From QHCA01 sp003244095 (GTDB lineage Bacteria > Actinomycetota > Actinomycetes > Mycobacteriales > QHCA01), in contig JBBQNN010000006.1 of the NCBI GenBank assembly GCA_038329965.1, positions 1 through 64,000 of the forward strand: 64,000 nt of DNA, given 5' to 3'. The position numbers and the translations under genes are program-made. Numbering within the stretch: position 1 is the stretch's first letter; each line of letters starts with the position of its first letter. The notes beneath the pieces are model-generated. The model was not told the origin of the DNA. It worked only from the letters and a program-made list of their open reading frames with translations, and did not search any database. Shown piece after piece: positions 25,272-33,019 of this stretch.

Positions 25272-26234
25272 ATGTCTGAACGCGAACAGAACGCGGCACT
25301 GGCTGCACTTCCTCCTCACCTTATTGAACGAGCCGATGTCGCCATCGCTTGTTCTACGCACGATTTTGCGACTCTATTCGTTCTGATCAAGCGTTATGGT
25401 GGGATTAGTCAGAATCGGATCGCTGCCGCGCTCGATCTGAGTCCCAGCCGTGTTGGTGAGATTATTCATGGTCGACGACGCATAACGAGTATGGAAGTCA
25501 TTAGCCGTGTGAGCGACCGCCTCGCCATACCCGGTCGAATGCTTGGCCTTGCGCGACGACCATGGGAGGACGCCACTGATGACGACTCCGCAATGTCAGC
25601 ACTGACGGCACTTGGCGATCGTCGTAAGGTTTCCGCCACCGAGGTCGAGAAGTTTGCGGCGCTGTTAGGCAATGTGGTCGACCTTGACCGTACCATCAAT
25701 ATCGATATCAGCGGCGATGGAAGCGCACAGCTTGTATTCCGCTATCAGGTCCTTAATCTCACCAGCCAACCGCTTGCGCGGCTCCCGCGAGATATCTGGC
25801 TTGAACATACGGACGGACAGCTCGCCATCTCGCCTTTGGAGCAGACCGACAACCAGCGCGTGGCGATCCAGCGTGTCCACGACACACCCAACCTCGCCAA
25901 GTTCGCCTGCCTGGTGTCTCCTCCCATCAGACCCGGAGAGTCGGCCGCGGTGGCCTACCGGTGCTCTGGCGGGCGCTTTATCGATAGCCTCTACTGGCGT
26001 CAATCCGTATCACGGTATACAGGGCGCTTAACGCTGCGTTTGCGCCAGCGTGGCGCTGCGCGACTCGCCAATTGTACGGCGGTGGAGGAGCATCCGGATG
26101 GAACAGAGAATTCGGTGACACAAAATCTGGTATGGAACTATGACGGTAATGATATCACTATCACCCTGTGCGCTAAGTTTTTGCACCCGGGTCAGGCCAT
26201 CACATTGCGATGGGAAGTCGATGGTTCTTCGTGA
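25272..26234 (+). CDS. XRE-type HTH protein with a C-terminal beta-rich domain
   Basis: 320 residues from ATG 25272. An N-terminal helix-turn-helix (about 40-95: GGISQNRIAAALDLSPSRVG, EIIHGRRRITSMEVI) is followed by a linker and a beta-rich C-terminal domain (about 135-320) with alternating strands (LVFRYQVLNL, LWYRQSVSRYTG-like region, DITITLCAKFLHPGQAITL). I do not recognise that domain; it could be a ligand sensor or protease target. The base composition is clearly lower in G+C than the neighbours, indicating transfer. Its 3' end overlaps the metalloprotease gene by 14 bp. Confidence 0.7.
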   Translation: MSEREQNAALAALPPHLIERADVAIACSTHDFATLFVLIKRYGGISQNRIAAALDLSPSRVGEIIHGRRRITSMEVISRVSDRLAIPGRMLGLARRPWEDATDDDSAMSALTALGDRRKVSATEVEKFAALLGNVVDLDRTINIDISGDGSAQLVFRYQVLNLTSQPLARLPRDIWLEHTDGQLAISPLEQTDNQRVAIQRVHDTPNLAKFACLVSPPIRPGESAAVAYRCSGGRFIDSLYWRQSVSRYTGRLTLRLRQRGAARLANCTAVEEHPDGTENSVTQNLVWNYDGNDITITLCAKFLHPGQAITLRWEVDGSS

Positions 26235-27387
26235 CGAGATCGAGACTGTGCTCCGCGGGTGGAACAAATACGAGGAAAGCCGAAGCGGACCGCCTATCAT
26301 TGACTTTGACTGCCACCCGGTAGACGAGAAGATCGATGCAGCTGGCAGTAGACTGGCGGTGCTCAACCAGCTCGAGCGACTGCTGAAGCAAGCCGAGTTG
26401 GCCAATGACTCTCGGCTCGCAGCGAGAATAGGCGCACACCTCGCCTACGTTAATGCTCTCCTCGGAAAGCGGTACTCGCTGGGTGATTATGTCTTTAAAA
26501 CCCAAGGGTGTCGACCCGCCGGCTGGCCTGAAGAATATGTGGTCGAGCGCGGCGAAATGGCACGAAGCTGCCTCAATGCGATGGGAATCGACTGGGGTGC
26601 GGACACAGAGACCCAAATTGATCAGGTAGAGGGTCGACTTGATGTTGAGTCCGCCTCAGAGCTGATGCGGCAGACGGTAGCCGATCTCGATCCAGCGGTG
26701 CGGATGATGACTGGAACGAGCGCACCATACAAACTCAGCATTATCACGGCTCACGAGGACGCCTATTGGGCGTATTGGCTTGACGGTGCCGGGCGTCACA
26801 TACGACTGCGACTCAATCTGCGCAACGCTCGCTTTACGAAGGTACGAGCTCAACAGTTCGGCCTGCACGAGGTGCTGGGGCACGGACTCCAAAGCGCCAG
26901 TTACGCCGAACAATGCGCGCAACGTGAAGTCCCCTGGGTACGCCTAATGTCCGTACATGCCCAACACCAAGTCCTGCTCGAAGGTTTGGCTCAGGTTCTC
27001 CCACTGTTTGTCACACCCAAAGATGAAGCTTTGATTAGTCGGGTACGTCTGACCCACTACATCCAGCTCGTACGTGCCGAACTCCATATTGCCGTCAACT
27101 CGGGAACGCCAATTCAGGAGTGCGCGAGACACGCCCGGGCCCGAGTTCCATTCTGGTCTGATGAAACGATCTCGGATGCACTTTCCGACAGAGGCAGCAA
27201 TACACTTCTTCGCTCCTACCTCTGGTCGTACCCGGCAGGCATTGACTGGTTCGTCCGACTCGCCGACGACAGCGACGCCGAAACGATCAAGCGGGTACTG
27301 CACGCCGCCTACCGCGACCCACTCACCCCGGATGACCTCACCGCCCTCTGGCCAGCCGGACCACCCGTCGGAGGCCCGGGGAAGTAG
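26221..27387 (+). CDS. gluzincin-like zinc metalloprotease paired with the XRE protein
   Basis: 388 residues. The zinc motif HEVLGH lies in FGLHEVLGHGLQSASY (about residue 220), and a downstream acidic segment LLEGLAQVLPLF (about 255) could give the third zinc ligand, the order seen in gluzincin peptidases of the M32/DUF885 type. The N-terminal half is helical (LNQLERLLKQAELANDSRLA). No signal peptide, so cytoplasmic. ATG 26221 overlaps the XRE stop by 14 bp, implying coupled translation. An HTH regulator next to an HExxH protease recalls the ImmR-ImmA control pair, but this peptidase looks like a different family. Lower G+C than surroundings. Confidence 0.65.
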   Translation: MVLRDEIETVLRGWNKYEESRSGPPIIDFDCHPVDEKIDAAGSRLAVLNQLERLLKQAELANDSRLAARIGAHLAYVNALLGKRYSLGDYVFKTQGCRPAGWPEEYVVERGEMARSCLNAMGIDWGADTETQIDQVEGRLDVESASELMRQTVADLDPAVRMMTGTSAPYKLSIITAHEDAYWAYWLDGAGRHIRLRLNLRNARFTKVRAQQFGLHEVLGHGLQSASYAEQCAQREVPWVRLMSVHAQHQVLLEGLAQVLPLFVTPKDEALISRVRLTHYIQLVRAELHIAVNSGTPIQECARHARARVPFWSDETISDALSDRGSNTLLRSYLWSYPAGIDWFVRLADDSDAETIKRVLHAAYRDPLTPDDLTALWPAGPPVGGPGK

Positions 27388-27412
27388 CAGGCCGCCTGGC
27401 GGCGGGACGCGG

Positions 27413-29974
27413 CTAGCGGGCGATGACCGGCTGCGACCGGGACGAGGACACGCTGGTGTTCACCCCGTCGGTGGCCTGGACGACGAAGGCGTACTGCTGG
27501 CCGCTCACCAGGCCGGGGAATACCAGTGACGTGGCGGTGGGACCGGCCTGGCCGGTCTTCCTGGCCCCGCTGGAAACCCTGACGGCCACGACGATGTAGC
27601 TGGTGACGATGCAGCCGCTGTGCACGGCCGGCGTCCAGGTCGCCTTCGCCGACACGATCTTGTCCGTCGTCGAGCCGCTGGCGGCGGTGCCGATGACGGG
27701 GGCCTTGCAACGCGTGCGCAGCGGGCTGGCCGAGCCTGGCGCGGACATGTCGGACTCGTTGCCGGCCCGGTCGGCCGCCGACACGACGTAGGTGTAGGTG
27801 GCGCCCGGGACCAACTGCCGGTCGACGAAGCTGAGGCCGGTCGGGGTGGCGATCGGGATCGGGTCGCCGTTGCGGTAGACGCGGTAGCCGCCAACGGCGA
27901 CGTCGTCCGTACCGGCGGCCCAGGTCAGCCTGATCGTCGTCGAGTCGGTCGCCGTGGCCGTCAGGGCCTGCGGGGCCGACGGTGGGTTCGTGTCGGCAGA
28001 CAGTACGGTCGTCGCCGGCACCTGCATCGAACGCGCGGACTCGTTGCCCGCGGCGTCGAAGGCCGACACCGAGTAGGCGTAGCTGGCACCCGAGGTGAGG
28101 CCGTTGTCGACGTAGCGCGGGCTGGTGACCCGGGCGATCGGGGTGGTCGCGCCGGCGCGGTAGACGTGGTACCCGGTGACCGCCGTGTCGTCGGTGCTGA
28201 CCGTCCAGAAGAGCGTGACCCGGGTCGGGCTGTCCGCGACGGTGGTCACGGCGTCGGGTGTCGAGGGCGCGGTGACGTCATTGCTGACGACGGCCGGGGC
28301 CGTCGTGACGGTCACCGGGCTCGACCGGCCCGACAGGTTGCCGGCGCCGTCGAGTGCCTGGACCGAGTAGGCGTGCGACGAACCGGCGGCAAGGCCGGTG
28401 TCGTCGAAGATCAGTGTGGTGCTGCCCGTCGTCGCCAGCAGTACGTCGTCCCGGAACAGGCGGTAGCCGGTCGGCCCGACGTTGTCCGCGGCAGCGTTCC
28501 AGGTGACGAGCACGCTGTTGACCCCGGTGGCCGCGGCCGCCAGCCCCGTCGGGGCCTCCGGCGCGGTGCCGTCAGGGACGCCTGCGGTGGACCCGCTCAC
28601 CGGAACCGAGCCGGCGGACTCGTTGGCCGCGAAGTCGACGGCCGACACGCGGTAACTGTGCGTCGATCCGGGAGCCACGTTGGTGTCGCTGAAGCCGGTC
28701 GCGCCCTCGACGAAGGTCAGCGGCGACGGCTGACCGTCTCGGTAGACCCGGTAGCCGCTGACACCGAAGGTGTCCGCGCTCTGCCCCCACGACAGGTCGA
28801 TGCGGGTGGGCGCGACCGGCACGGCTGCGAGACCGGTCGGCGTGCTCGGCGGTGAGACGTCCTGCGTGGCGGCCGTGGTCGCGCCGGTGACTGCGGGCGA
28901 CGAGGCGTTGCCGGCCTGGTCGACCGCATCCACCGCGTAGCTGTGCGCCGACCCGGCGGCCAGTCCCGAATCGACGTACGTGGGGCTGGTGACGGTGGCA
29001 ACCGGCGTAGCGGAGCCGTCCCGGAACACCCGGTAGGCGGGCCCGCCATAGGCGTCGGTAGAGGAGTCCCAGCTGAGCCGGACCGTGCCGGTGCCGGTCG
29101 CCGTGGCGACCAGGTTGACCGGCGCGGACGGCGCAACGCTGTCCGCGAGCGCCGGCCGCTCCACCTGGCCGTTGATCTGGAACAGGTTCGTCGAGATGGT
29201 GTCCACTCCTGCCCCGCCGACATCCGGGCCGGTGACGCGGAAGTAGTTGCCCGGCTGGTTGTCCGCGTCGACGATGCGGCTGCCGGTGATCGCGTGGCGG
29301 ACCGGCCAACTGCCGAGGAAGCCGGCCGGAGCGGCCGGGGCGACCGCGGGATCCCAACCGAGGAACGGGCTCGCCGGGCCGCCGAGAGCGAGTGCCGGGT
29401 TGCACCCGGCGGGTGCTCCGGGCGAGGCTGCACAACCGGCGTCCACGGTGTAGTCGATGGACCGCAAGCCCGAGGCGGTAGCACGGAGCCGGGTCGACCC
29501 CCAGGGATAGGCGACCGTGTACAGCTGGCCAGGGACGAGGTTGTCGATGCGCAGGCGCAGCCGCCCGAAGACGGCCTGCTTGCCCGGCTCGGGACAGGCG
29601 CTCACCGTGCCGCAGTCGACGTGCCCGACGAATCCGCCGGAGAGTGACACCTGCAGGAAGGCGTTGCCGCCGCCGGCGGTCGGCATGTTGGCGTTGGCCG
29701 CGTAGTAGAAGGACTCCGTCGGCAGGTTGCCGGTGCTCACCGATGGCGGCAGGCTGGCGTTCGGGACGGTAGCGCCGGTGAAGCAGTTCGTGGTCGAGGT
29801 GATGCAGGGGCGCAGGCGCAGCCCGGTGGCGTCCTCGTACCAGGCCGGAAAGCCCGTGCTGGGGTCGATCGGGCCGATCGCCGACAGCACTGCATGCGCC
29901 GGTGCGAGCGTGGTGAGTTGCACGATGACGAGGCTGAGCAAGAGGGTCGCCAACGCGGCGGCAGTTCGCCGCAT
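27413..29974 (-). CDS. secreted FN3-repeat surface protein
   Basis: 853 residues. The signal peptide (MRRTAAALATLLLSLVIVQL ... APAHA) supports ATG 29974, which overlaps the stop of the upstream gene as TGATG. Residues about 35-270 form an unrecognised domain with several cysteines. Then follow about five FN3 repeats of about 95 residues (each with a 'GYRVYRDG' strand and a 'YSVSAFDAAGNES'-type end), common in extracellular polysaccharide-binding or adhesive proteins. The last about 97 residues are the FN3-like module shared with two other exported proteins, ending QPVIAR. Last gene of the multicopper oxidase operon. Confidence 0.8.
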   Translation of the reverse strand: MRRTAAALATLLLSLVIVQLTTLAPAHAVLSAIGPIDPSTGFPAWYEDATGLRLRPCITSTTNCFTGATVPNASLPPSVSTGNLPTESFYYAANANMPTAGGGNAFLQVSLSGGFVGHVDCGTVSACPEPGKQAVFGRLRLRIDNLVPGQLYTVAYPWGSTRLRATASGLRSIDYTVDAGCAASPGAPAGCNPALALGGPASPFLGWDPAVAPAAPAGFLGSWPVRHAITGSRIVDADNQPGNYFRVTGPDVGGAGVDTISTNLFQINGQVERPALADSVAPSAPVNLVATATGTGTVRLSWDSSTDAYGGPAYRVFRDGSATPVATVTSPTYVDSGLAAGSAHSYAVDAVDQAGNASSPAVTGATTAATQDVSPPSTPTGLAAVPVAPTRIDLSWGQSADTFGVSGYRVYRDGQPSPLTFVEGATGFSDTNVAPGSTHSYRVSAVDFAANESAGSVPVSGSTAGVPDGTAPEAPTGLAAAATGVNSVLVTWNAAADNVGPTGYRLFRDDVLLATTGSTTLIFDDTGLAAGSSHAYSVQALDGAGNLSGRSSPVTVTTAPAVVSNDVTAPSTPDAVTTVADSPTRVTLFWTVSTDDTAVTGYHVYRAGATTPIARVTSPRYVDNGLTSGASYAYSVSAFDAAGNESARSMQVPATTVLSADTNPPSAPQALTATATDSTTIRLTWAAGTDDVAVGGYRVYRNGDPIPIATPTGLSFVDRQLVPGATYTYVVSAADRAGNESDMSAPGSASPLRTRCKAPVIGTAASGSTTDKIVSAKATWTPAVHSGCIVTSYIVVAVRVSSGARKTGQAGPTATSLVFPGLVSGQQYAFVVQATDGVNTSVSSSRSQPVIAR

Positions 29975-31500
29975 CAGCTGAGTTCGAGAAGTGGGAAGCT
30001 GCGCCGGGACCGCGACGGAGCAAGGAAGTTCTGCCGCCGCGTGGCCGTGATACGCGGCTCGAGTCCCACGTCGCCGGGCTCGACCTTGAACTCGGCGACG
30101 AGGTCCGTCGCAGCCTGGTTGACGCGCATCCGCCGGAAATGGTCGGCTGTGGGCACGAACGCGGAGAAGTGCAGCTTGGGCTGCTTGGAGCCGTCGGGCA
30201 CGTCGAGCTCGTCGTAGCCGGGGCCGTCCACCCGGATGTGGATCGGTGTGCCGTCGGCCGCCCGGGACGAGCGGTGCAGGCAGCTGATGTGACCCAGGAT
30301 CTTGTGCGTGGAGACCTGCTGCGGGCCGCTGCCGCTGGGCAACCAGCTGCCGGCCGTGCAACCCGCGCGCGCGTCGTCGGTGCCCTTGTAGGTGTTCGGG
30401 AGAAAGGTCGGACCGCCACCGTCGGTGAACTGATCGTCGTTGCCGAACGACGGCGGGTCGTTGGGGCGGTACATGTACTGCACCCGTTCCAGGTATGCCA
30501 GGTCCGCTCCGAACTCCCCTGAGTCGTCGACGAGGTAGAAGGCCGCCAGGTCCAGGATGTTGTGGTTCAGCACCTGGATCGAACCGTTGTAGAAGTAGTC
30601 GCCGGCGATGGTGTCGGTGAGCCTCGCCGACTTGTTGCCCTGGAACGTGCAGATGGGGGGTGGCCCGAACGCGTTCGCCACCTGGTCGGCGAATCCCATC
30701 CACATCGGGGAATCGGGGTGGATCCGATTGGCGTAAGGCAGTGCGTCCTTGTCGGCGATCCGCCGGGGCATGCCGGGGCCGCCGAACATCACGCGGGCCG
30801 TGGTGATGTTGAGCAGCCCCGTGAACTTCGGCGACTGCACCGTGACGGCGTTGAGCTGGTTGCTGCCCTGCAGCCAGGCCTGCACCTCGTACAGCTTGGT
30901 CAGCGAGTCACTGCGCAGGGTGATGAGCATGTCGTTGGCCTCGATCCGCACCGGTACGCGGAAGAAGCGCTTGTTGACCCCGGGGTTGCTCGGATGGATG
31001 TCACTCGGCCCCGGCACCGCCTCTTCCAGGGCGAACCGGCTGCGGTCGCTGAGCAGCTTCGGCATCCGCGGGGACACGACCGGGCCGGTCATGCCGCCAC
31101 GCAGGCGGTTGAAGTACGGGATGCCGTACGAGGTATGGACGTACACCCCGGCCGGGCTGTTGGGGTACCAGCTCTCGATGGAGGCGAGCGCCTTGGTCAG
31201 TACGGTCTTGTCGGCCAGGGTGGGCATCCGGGTCAGTGTCACCGTGAGGAACAACGTGTAGACCGGGCCGAACCCGAACATCGTGCCGTCGATGTTGACC
31301 GGCGGCGCGAGCGTGGCGCCGATGTCGAACTGGATCGGCGGCCGGGCAGCGGTGGCCGCCGTTGCCGCCAGGGCGGCCCGCAGAGGTCCCGGGCCGGCGA
31401 CGTCGAGCAGGCTGAGGGCGGAGGCGGCGAGCCCCGCTCCCGCGAGCTTGAGAATCGTGCGCCTGGCGATATCGGTGCTCTCGGTCGTGGCCTGAGCCAT
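29974..31500 (-). CDS. Tat-exported protein accompanying the multicopper oxidase
   Basis: 508 residues. A twin-arginine signal (ARRTILKLAGAGLAASALSL) at about 12-45 supports ATG 31500 and export in folded, perhaps cofactor-bound, form. The mature part is unfamiliar to me: repeated beta segments, a PGMPRRIADKDALPYANRI block, and late HILGHISCLHR and NDDQFTDGGG segments. Some features (MPRRIA-D, long alpha/beta region) recall Tat proteins of the DUF7405/DyP-like group found next to multicopper oxidases, but the match is from memory and weak. It overlaps the FN3 protein gene by one base. Confidence 0.65.
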   Translation of the reverse strand: MAQATTESTDIARRTILKLAGAGLAASALSLLDVAGPGPLRAALAATAATAARPPIQFDIGATLAPPVNIDGTMFGFGPVYTLFLTVTLTRMPTLADKTVLTKALASIESWYPNSPAGVYVHTSYGIPYFNRLRGGMTGPVVSPRMPKLLSDRSRFALEEAVPGPSDIHPSNPGVNKRFFRVPVRIEANDMLITLRSDSLTKLYEVQAWLQGSNQLNAVTVQSPKFTGLLNITTARVMFGGPGMPRRIADKDALPYANRIHPDSPMWMGFADQVANAFGPPPICTFQGNKSARLTDTIAGDYFYNGSIQVLNHNILDLAAFYLVDDSGEFGADLAYLERVQYMYRPNDPPSFGNDDQFTDGGGPTFLPNTYKGTDDARAGCTAGSWLPSGSGPQQVSTHKILGHISCLHRSSRAADGTPIHIRVDGPGYDELDVPDGSKQPKLHFSAFVPTADHFRRMRVNQAATDLVAEFKVEPGDVGLEPRITATRRQNFLAPSRSRRSFPLLELS

Positions 31501-31549
31501 GGTGCGTGCCCTTCGGATCGAGGAAGTGCCGGGGGCGGTCACGTGCCGA

Positions 31550-32218
31550 TCAGTGCTGGTGCGGGGCGGCGGGTGCCTTGACGACGTTGGTACGGCCCAG
31601 ACCGATCCGAGTGAGGCCGCCACCTGCCGGGTCGGCGTACTGCAGCCACAGCGCCGAGCCGTTGGTCGCCGTCACGAAGGTGACGCGGGCGTCCACGCTG
31701 GTACCGGGAGCGAGCAGCCCCGCCTGCAGCGTCGTGTTGGTCGCTTTGATGGGCTTGCCGACGGGTGCCGTGCCGGGCCCGACCAGGAGCTTGAACTGCC
31801 CGGCGTCGAACCCCACGGCGCGCTTGCTGGTGTTGGTGAGGCTGACCACGACATCCACCTCGACGCTGCCAGTGCCGACGAGGTTGGACACGCCGTGCGA
31901 CATTCCGCCCAGATCCTCACTCGACAATCCATTGTTGAGCAGGGCCTCGGAGGCGGTGAGCGAGCCGAAACTGGTGCGGATCGGCTGACCGAGCGTGAGG
32001 CTGGTCGATGCAGGGTTGGCGAGCGTGATCGAAGTCGCTGTCCGGCCGGTGTGTCGAAGCAGGGGGACGGCGAGGCTGATGCCCGCCACCATCACCGTCA
32101 CGAGGGCGAACATCGCGACGACCAGCAGCGCTGAGCCGGCCCTCGAAACGCTCTCGTGGGCACTGTTGCGGCTCGGCCCGGGGTTCGACCGGCGGGGACT
32201 CGTGGTGGTCAGCGCCAT
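31550..32218 (-). CDS. single-pass membrane protein with extracellular domain
   Basis: 222 residues from ATG 32218. A short Ser/Arg-rich cytoplasmic part is followed by a membrane helix (AGSALLVVAMFALVTVMVAG, about 30-50) and an extracellular beta domain (VVVSLTNTSKRAVGFDAGQF, PGTSVDARVTFVTATNGSAL) of the DUF4352-like immunoglobulin kind, with His near the C-terminus (PAAPHQH). Function unknown. The leader carries a 10-bp stem covering its ribosome site (32228-32270). Lies between the lipoprotein and the Tat protein in the multicopper oxidase operon. Confidence 0.65.
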   Translation of the reverse strand: MALTTTSPRRSNPGPSRNSAHESVSRAGSALLVVAMFALVTVMVAGISLAVPLLRHTGRTATSITLANPASTSLTLGQPIRTSFGSLTASEALLNNGLSSEDLGGMSHGVSNLVGTGSVEVDVVVSLTNTSKRAVGFDAGQFKLLVGPGTAPVGKPIKATNTTLQAGLLAPGTSVDARVTFVTATNGSALWLQYADPAGGGLTRIGLGRTNVVKAPAAPHQH

Positions 32219-32227
32219 GTGCAGTGT

Positions 32228-32270
32228 CTCCTCGAAGGTCTGTGTCGCAGACGGTGAGTGCTTCGAGGAG
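32228..32270 (-). promoter_or_regulatory. RBS-sequestering hairpin
   Basis: In the mRNA sense, CTCCTCGAAG pairs perfectly with CTTCGAGGAG, the latter containing the GAGGAG ribosome site nine bases before the ATG at 32218. A smaller stem, GTCTG-CGACA-CAGAC, sits inside the loop. Folding would hide the ribosome site, so translation could depend on temperature, a ligand, a protein or translation of the upstream gene. Confidence 0.6.
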
Positions 32271-32310
32271 GACGATCCCGGATGGACCTTGTGGAAAGGT
32301 TCGGCTGAGG

Positions 32311-32907
32311 TCAGTGCAGGCGCCACGGTCCAGGGAGGTCGTGGGTCTGCTCGAAGTTGATCGTGTGGCCGGTCAGGCTGTCCGGCGTCACCCAGGTCAC
32401 CCAGCCCCGGGCGCAGCCGGCCTTGGTGGACGCGTTGGGAAAGGCCGGCTGAGGGAACTGCGGGTGCTGCACCTTGGTCGTCTGCGCGACGCGCCCGTCG
32501 GCAGCTTCGAGCACCCACGCCGGATAGTCGAAGACCACCGGCTTGGACCGGCACACCAAGATGTCGGCGCTGGCCCAGTGCGTCGCGGGCGTTATCGGCC
32601 TGATGCCTGCTCCGGGCGCAACGTGGTCCCGGAAGGCGTAGACCGTGATGTGGATCGGCACGTCGCCGGTGCCAGGGCCGAATGCATTCGACGCCACGAC
32701 GGCCTGCGTCGTGCCGAGCGGCACGGAGGGCACCTGCTGGGTGGCCGCCTGCGGCGGCTGCTTGGCAGCCGGGTCGGCCTTCGGGCCCCCACTGGAGCAC
32801 GCGCTGAACAAGACGAGCACCGGCAGCAGGCAGGCGACGGTGCGCCGCAGCCGTCGACCTTCGCGGGTGACCTGGCGATGCCTCTGGCCCGTTGTCTCGC
32901 GCGACAC
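32311..32907 (-). CDS. lipoprotein of the multicopper oxidase operon
   Basis: 198 residues from GTG 32907, with AAGGAG eight bases upstream. The signal peptide ends in a lipobox (PVLVLFSAC) with Cys at about 32, so it should be lipid-anchored on the outer face of the membrane. The mature domain has HITVYAFRDHVAPG, a cysteine pair and a C-terminal GWVTWVTPDSLTGHTINFEQ strand, similar in style to the extracellular domain of the next gene. Function unknown; it may hold or feed the oxidase. Confidence 0.65.
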   Translation of the reverse strand: MSRETTGQRHRQVTREGRRLRRTVACLLPVLVLFSACSSGGPKADPAAKQPPQAATQQVPSVPLGTTQAVVASNAFGPGTGDVPIHITVYAFRDHVAPGAGIRPITPATHWASADILVCRSKPVVFDYPAWVLEAADGRVAQTTKVQHPQFPQPAFPNASTKAGCARGWVTWVTPDSLTGHTINFEQTHDLPGPWRLH

Positions 32908-32956
32908 TCCTGAATCTCCTTTCGGTGGGTATGGCCGGATTCGCCGGCGTGAGCGG

Positions 32957-32987
32957 AGAGGCCGGGTGCCGTGGCACCCGGTCCTCT
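32957..32987 (-). terminator. strong intercistronic hairpin after the multicopper oxidase gene
   Basis: AGAGG and CCGGGTGCC pair with GGCACCCGG and CCTCT around a 2-base loop, with a single T bulge: a 14-bp stem between the oxidase stop (33020) and the lipoprotein start (32907). It lacks a U tract, so it may attenuate, pause or protect the transcript rather than end it. Confidence 0.45.
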
Positions 32988-33019
32988 TCGCGGCTCTCCA
33001 GTGCGAGAGTCGTGCCGTT

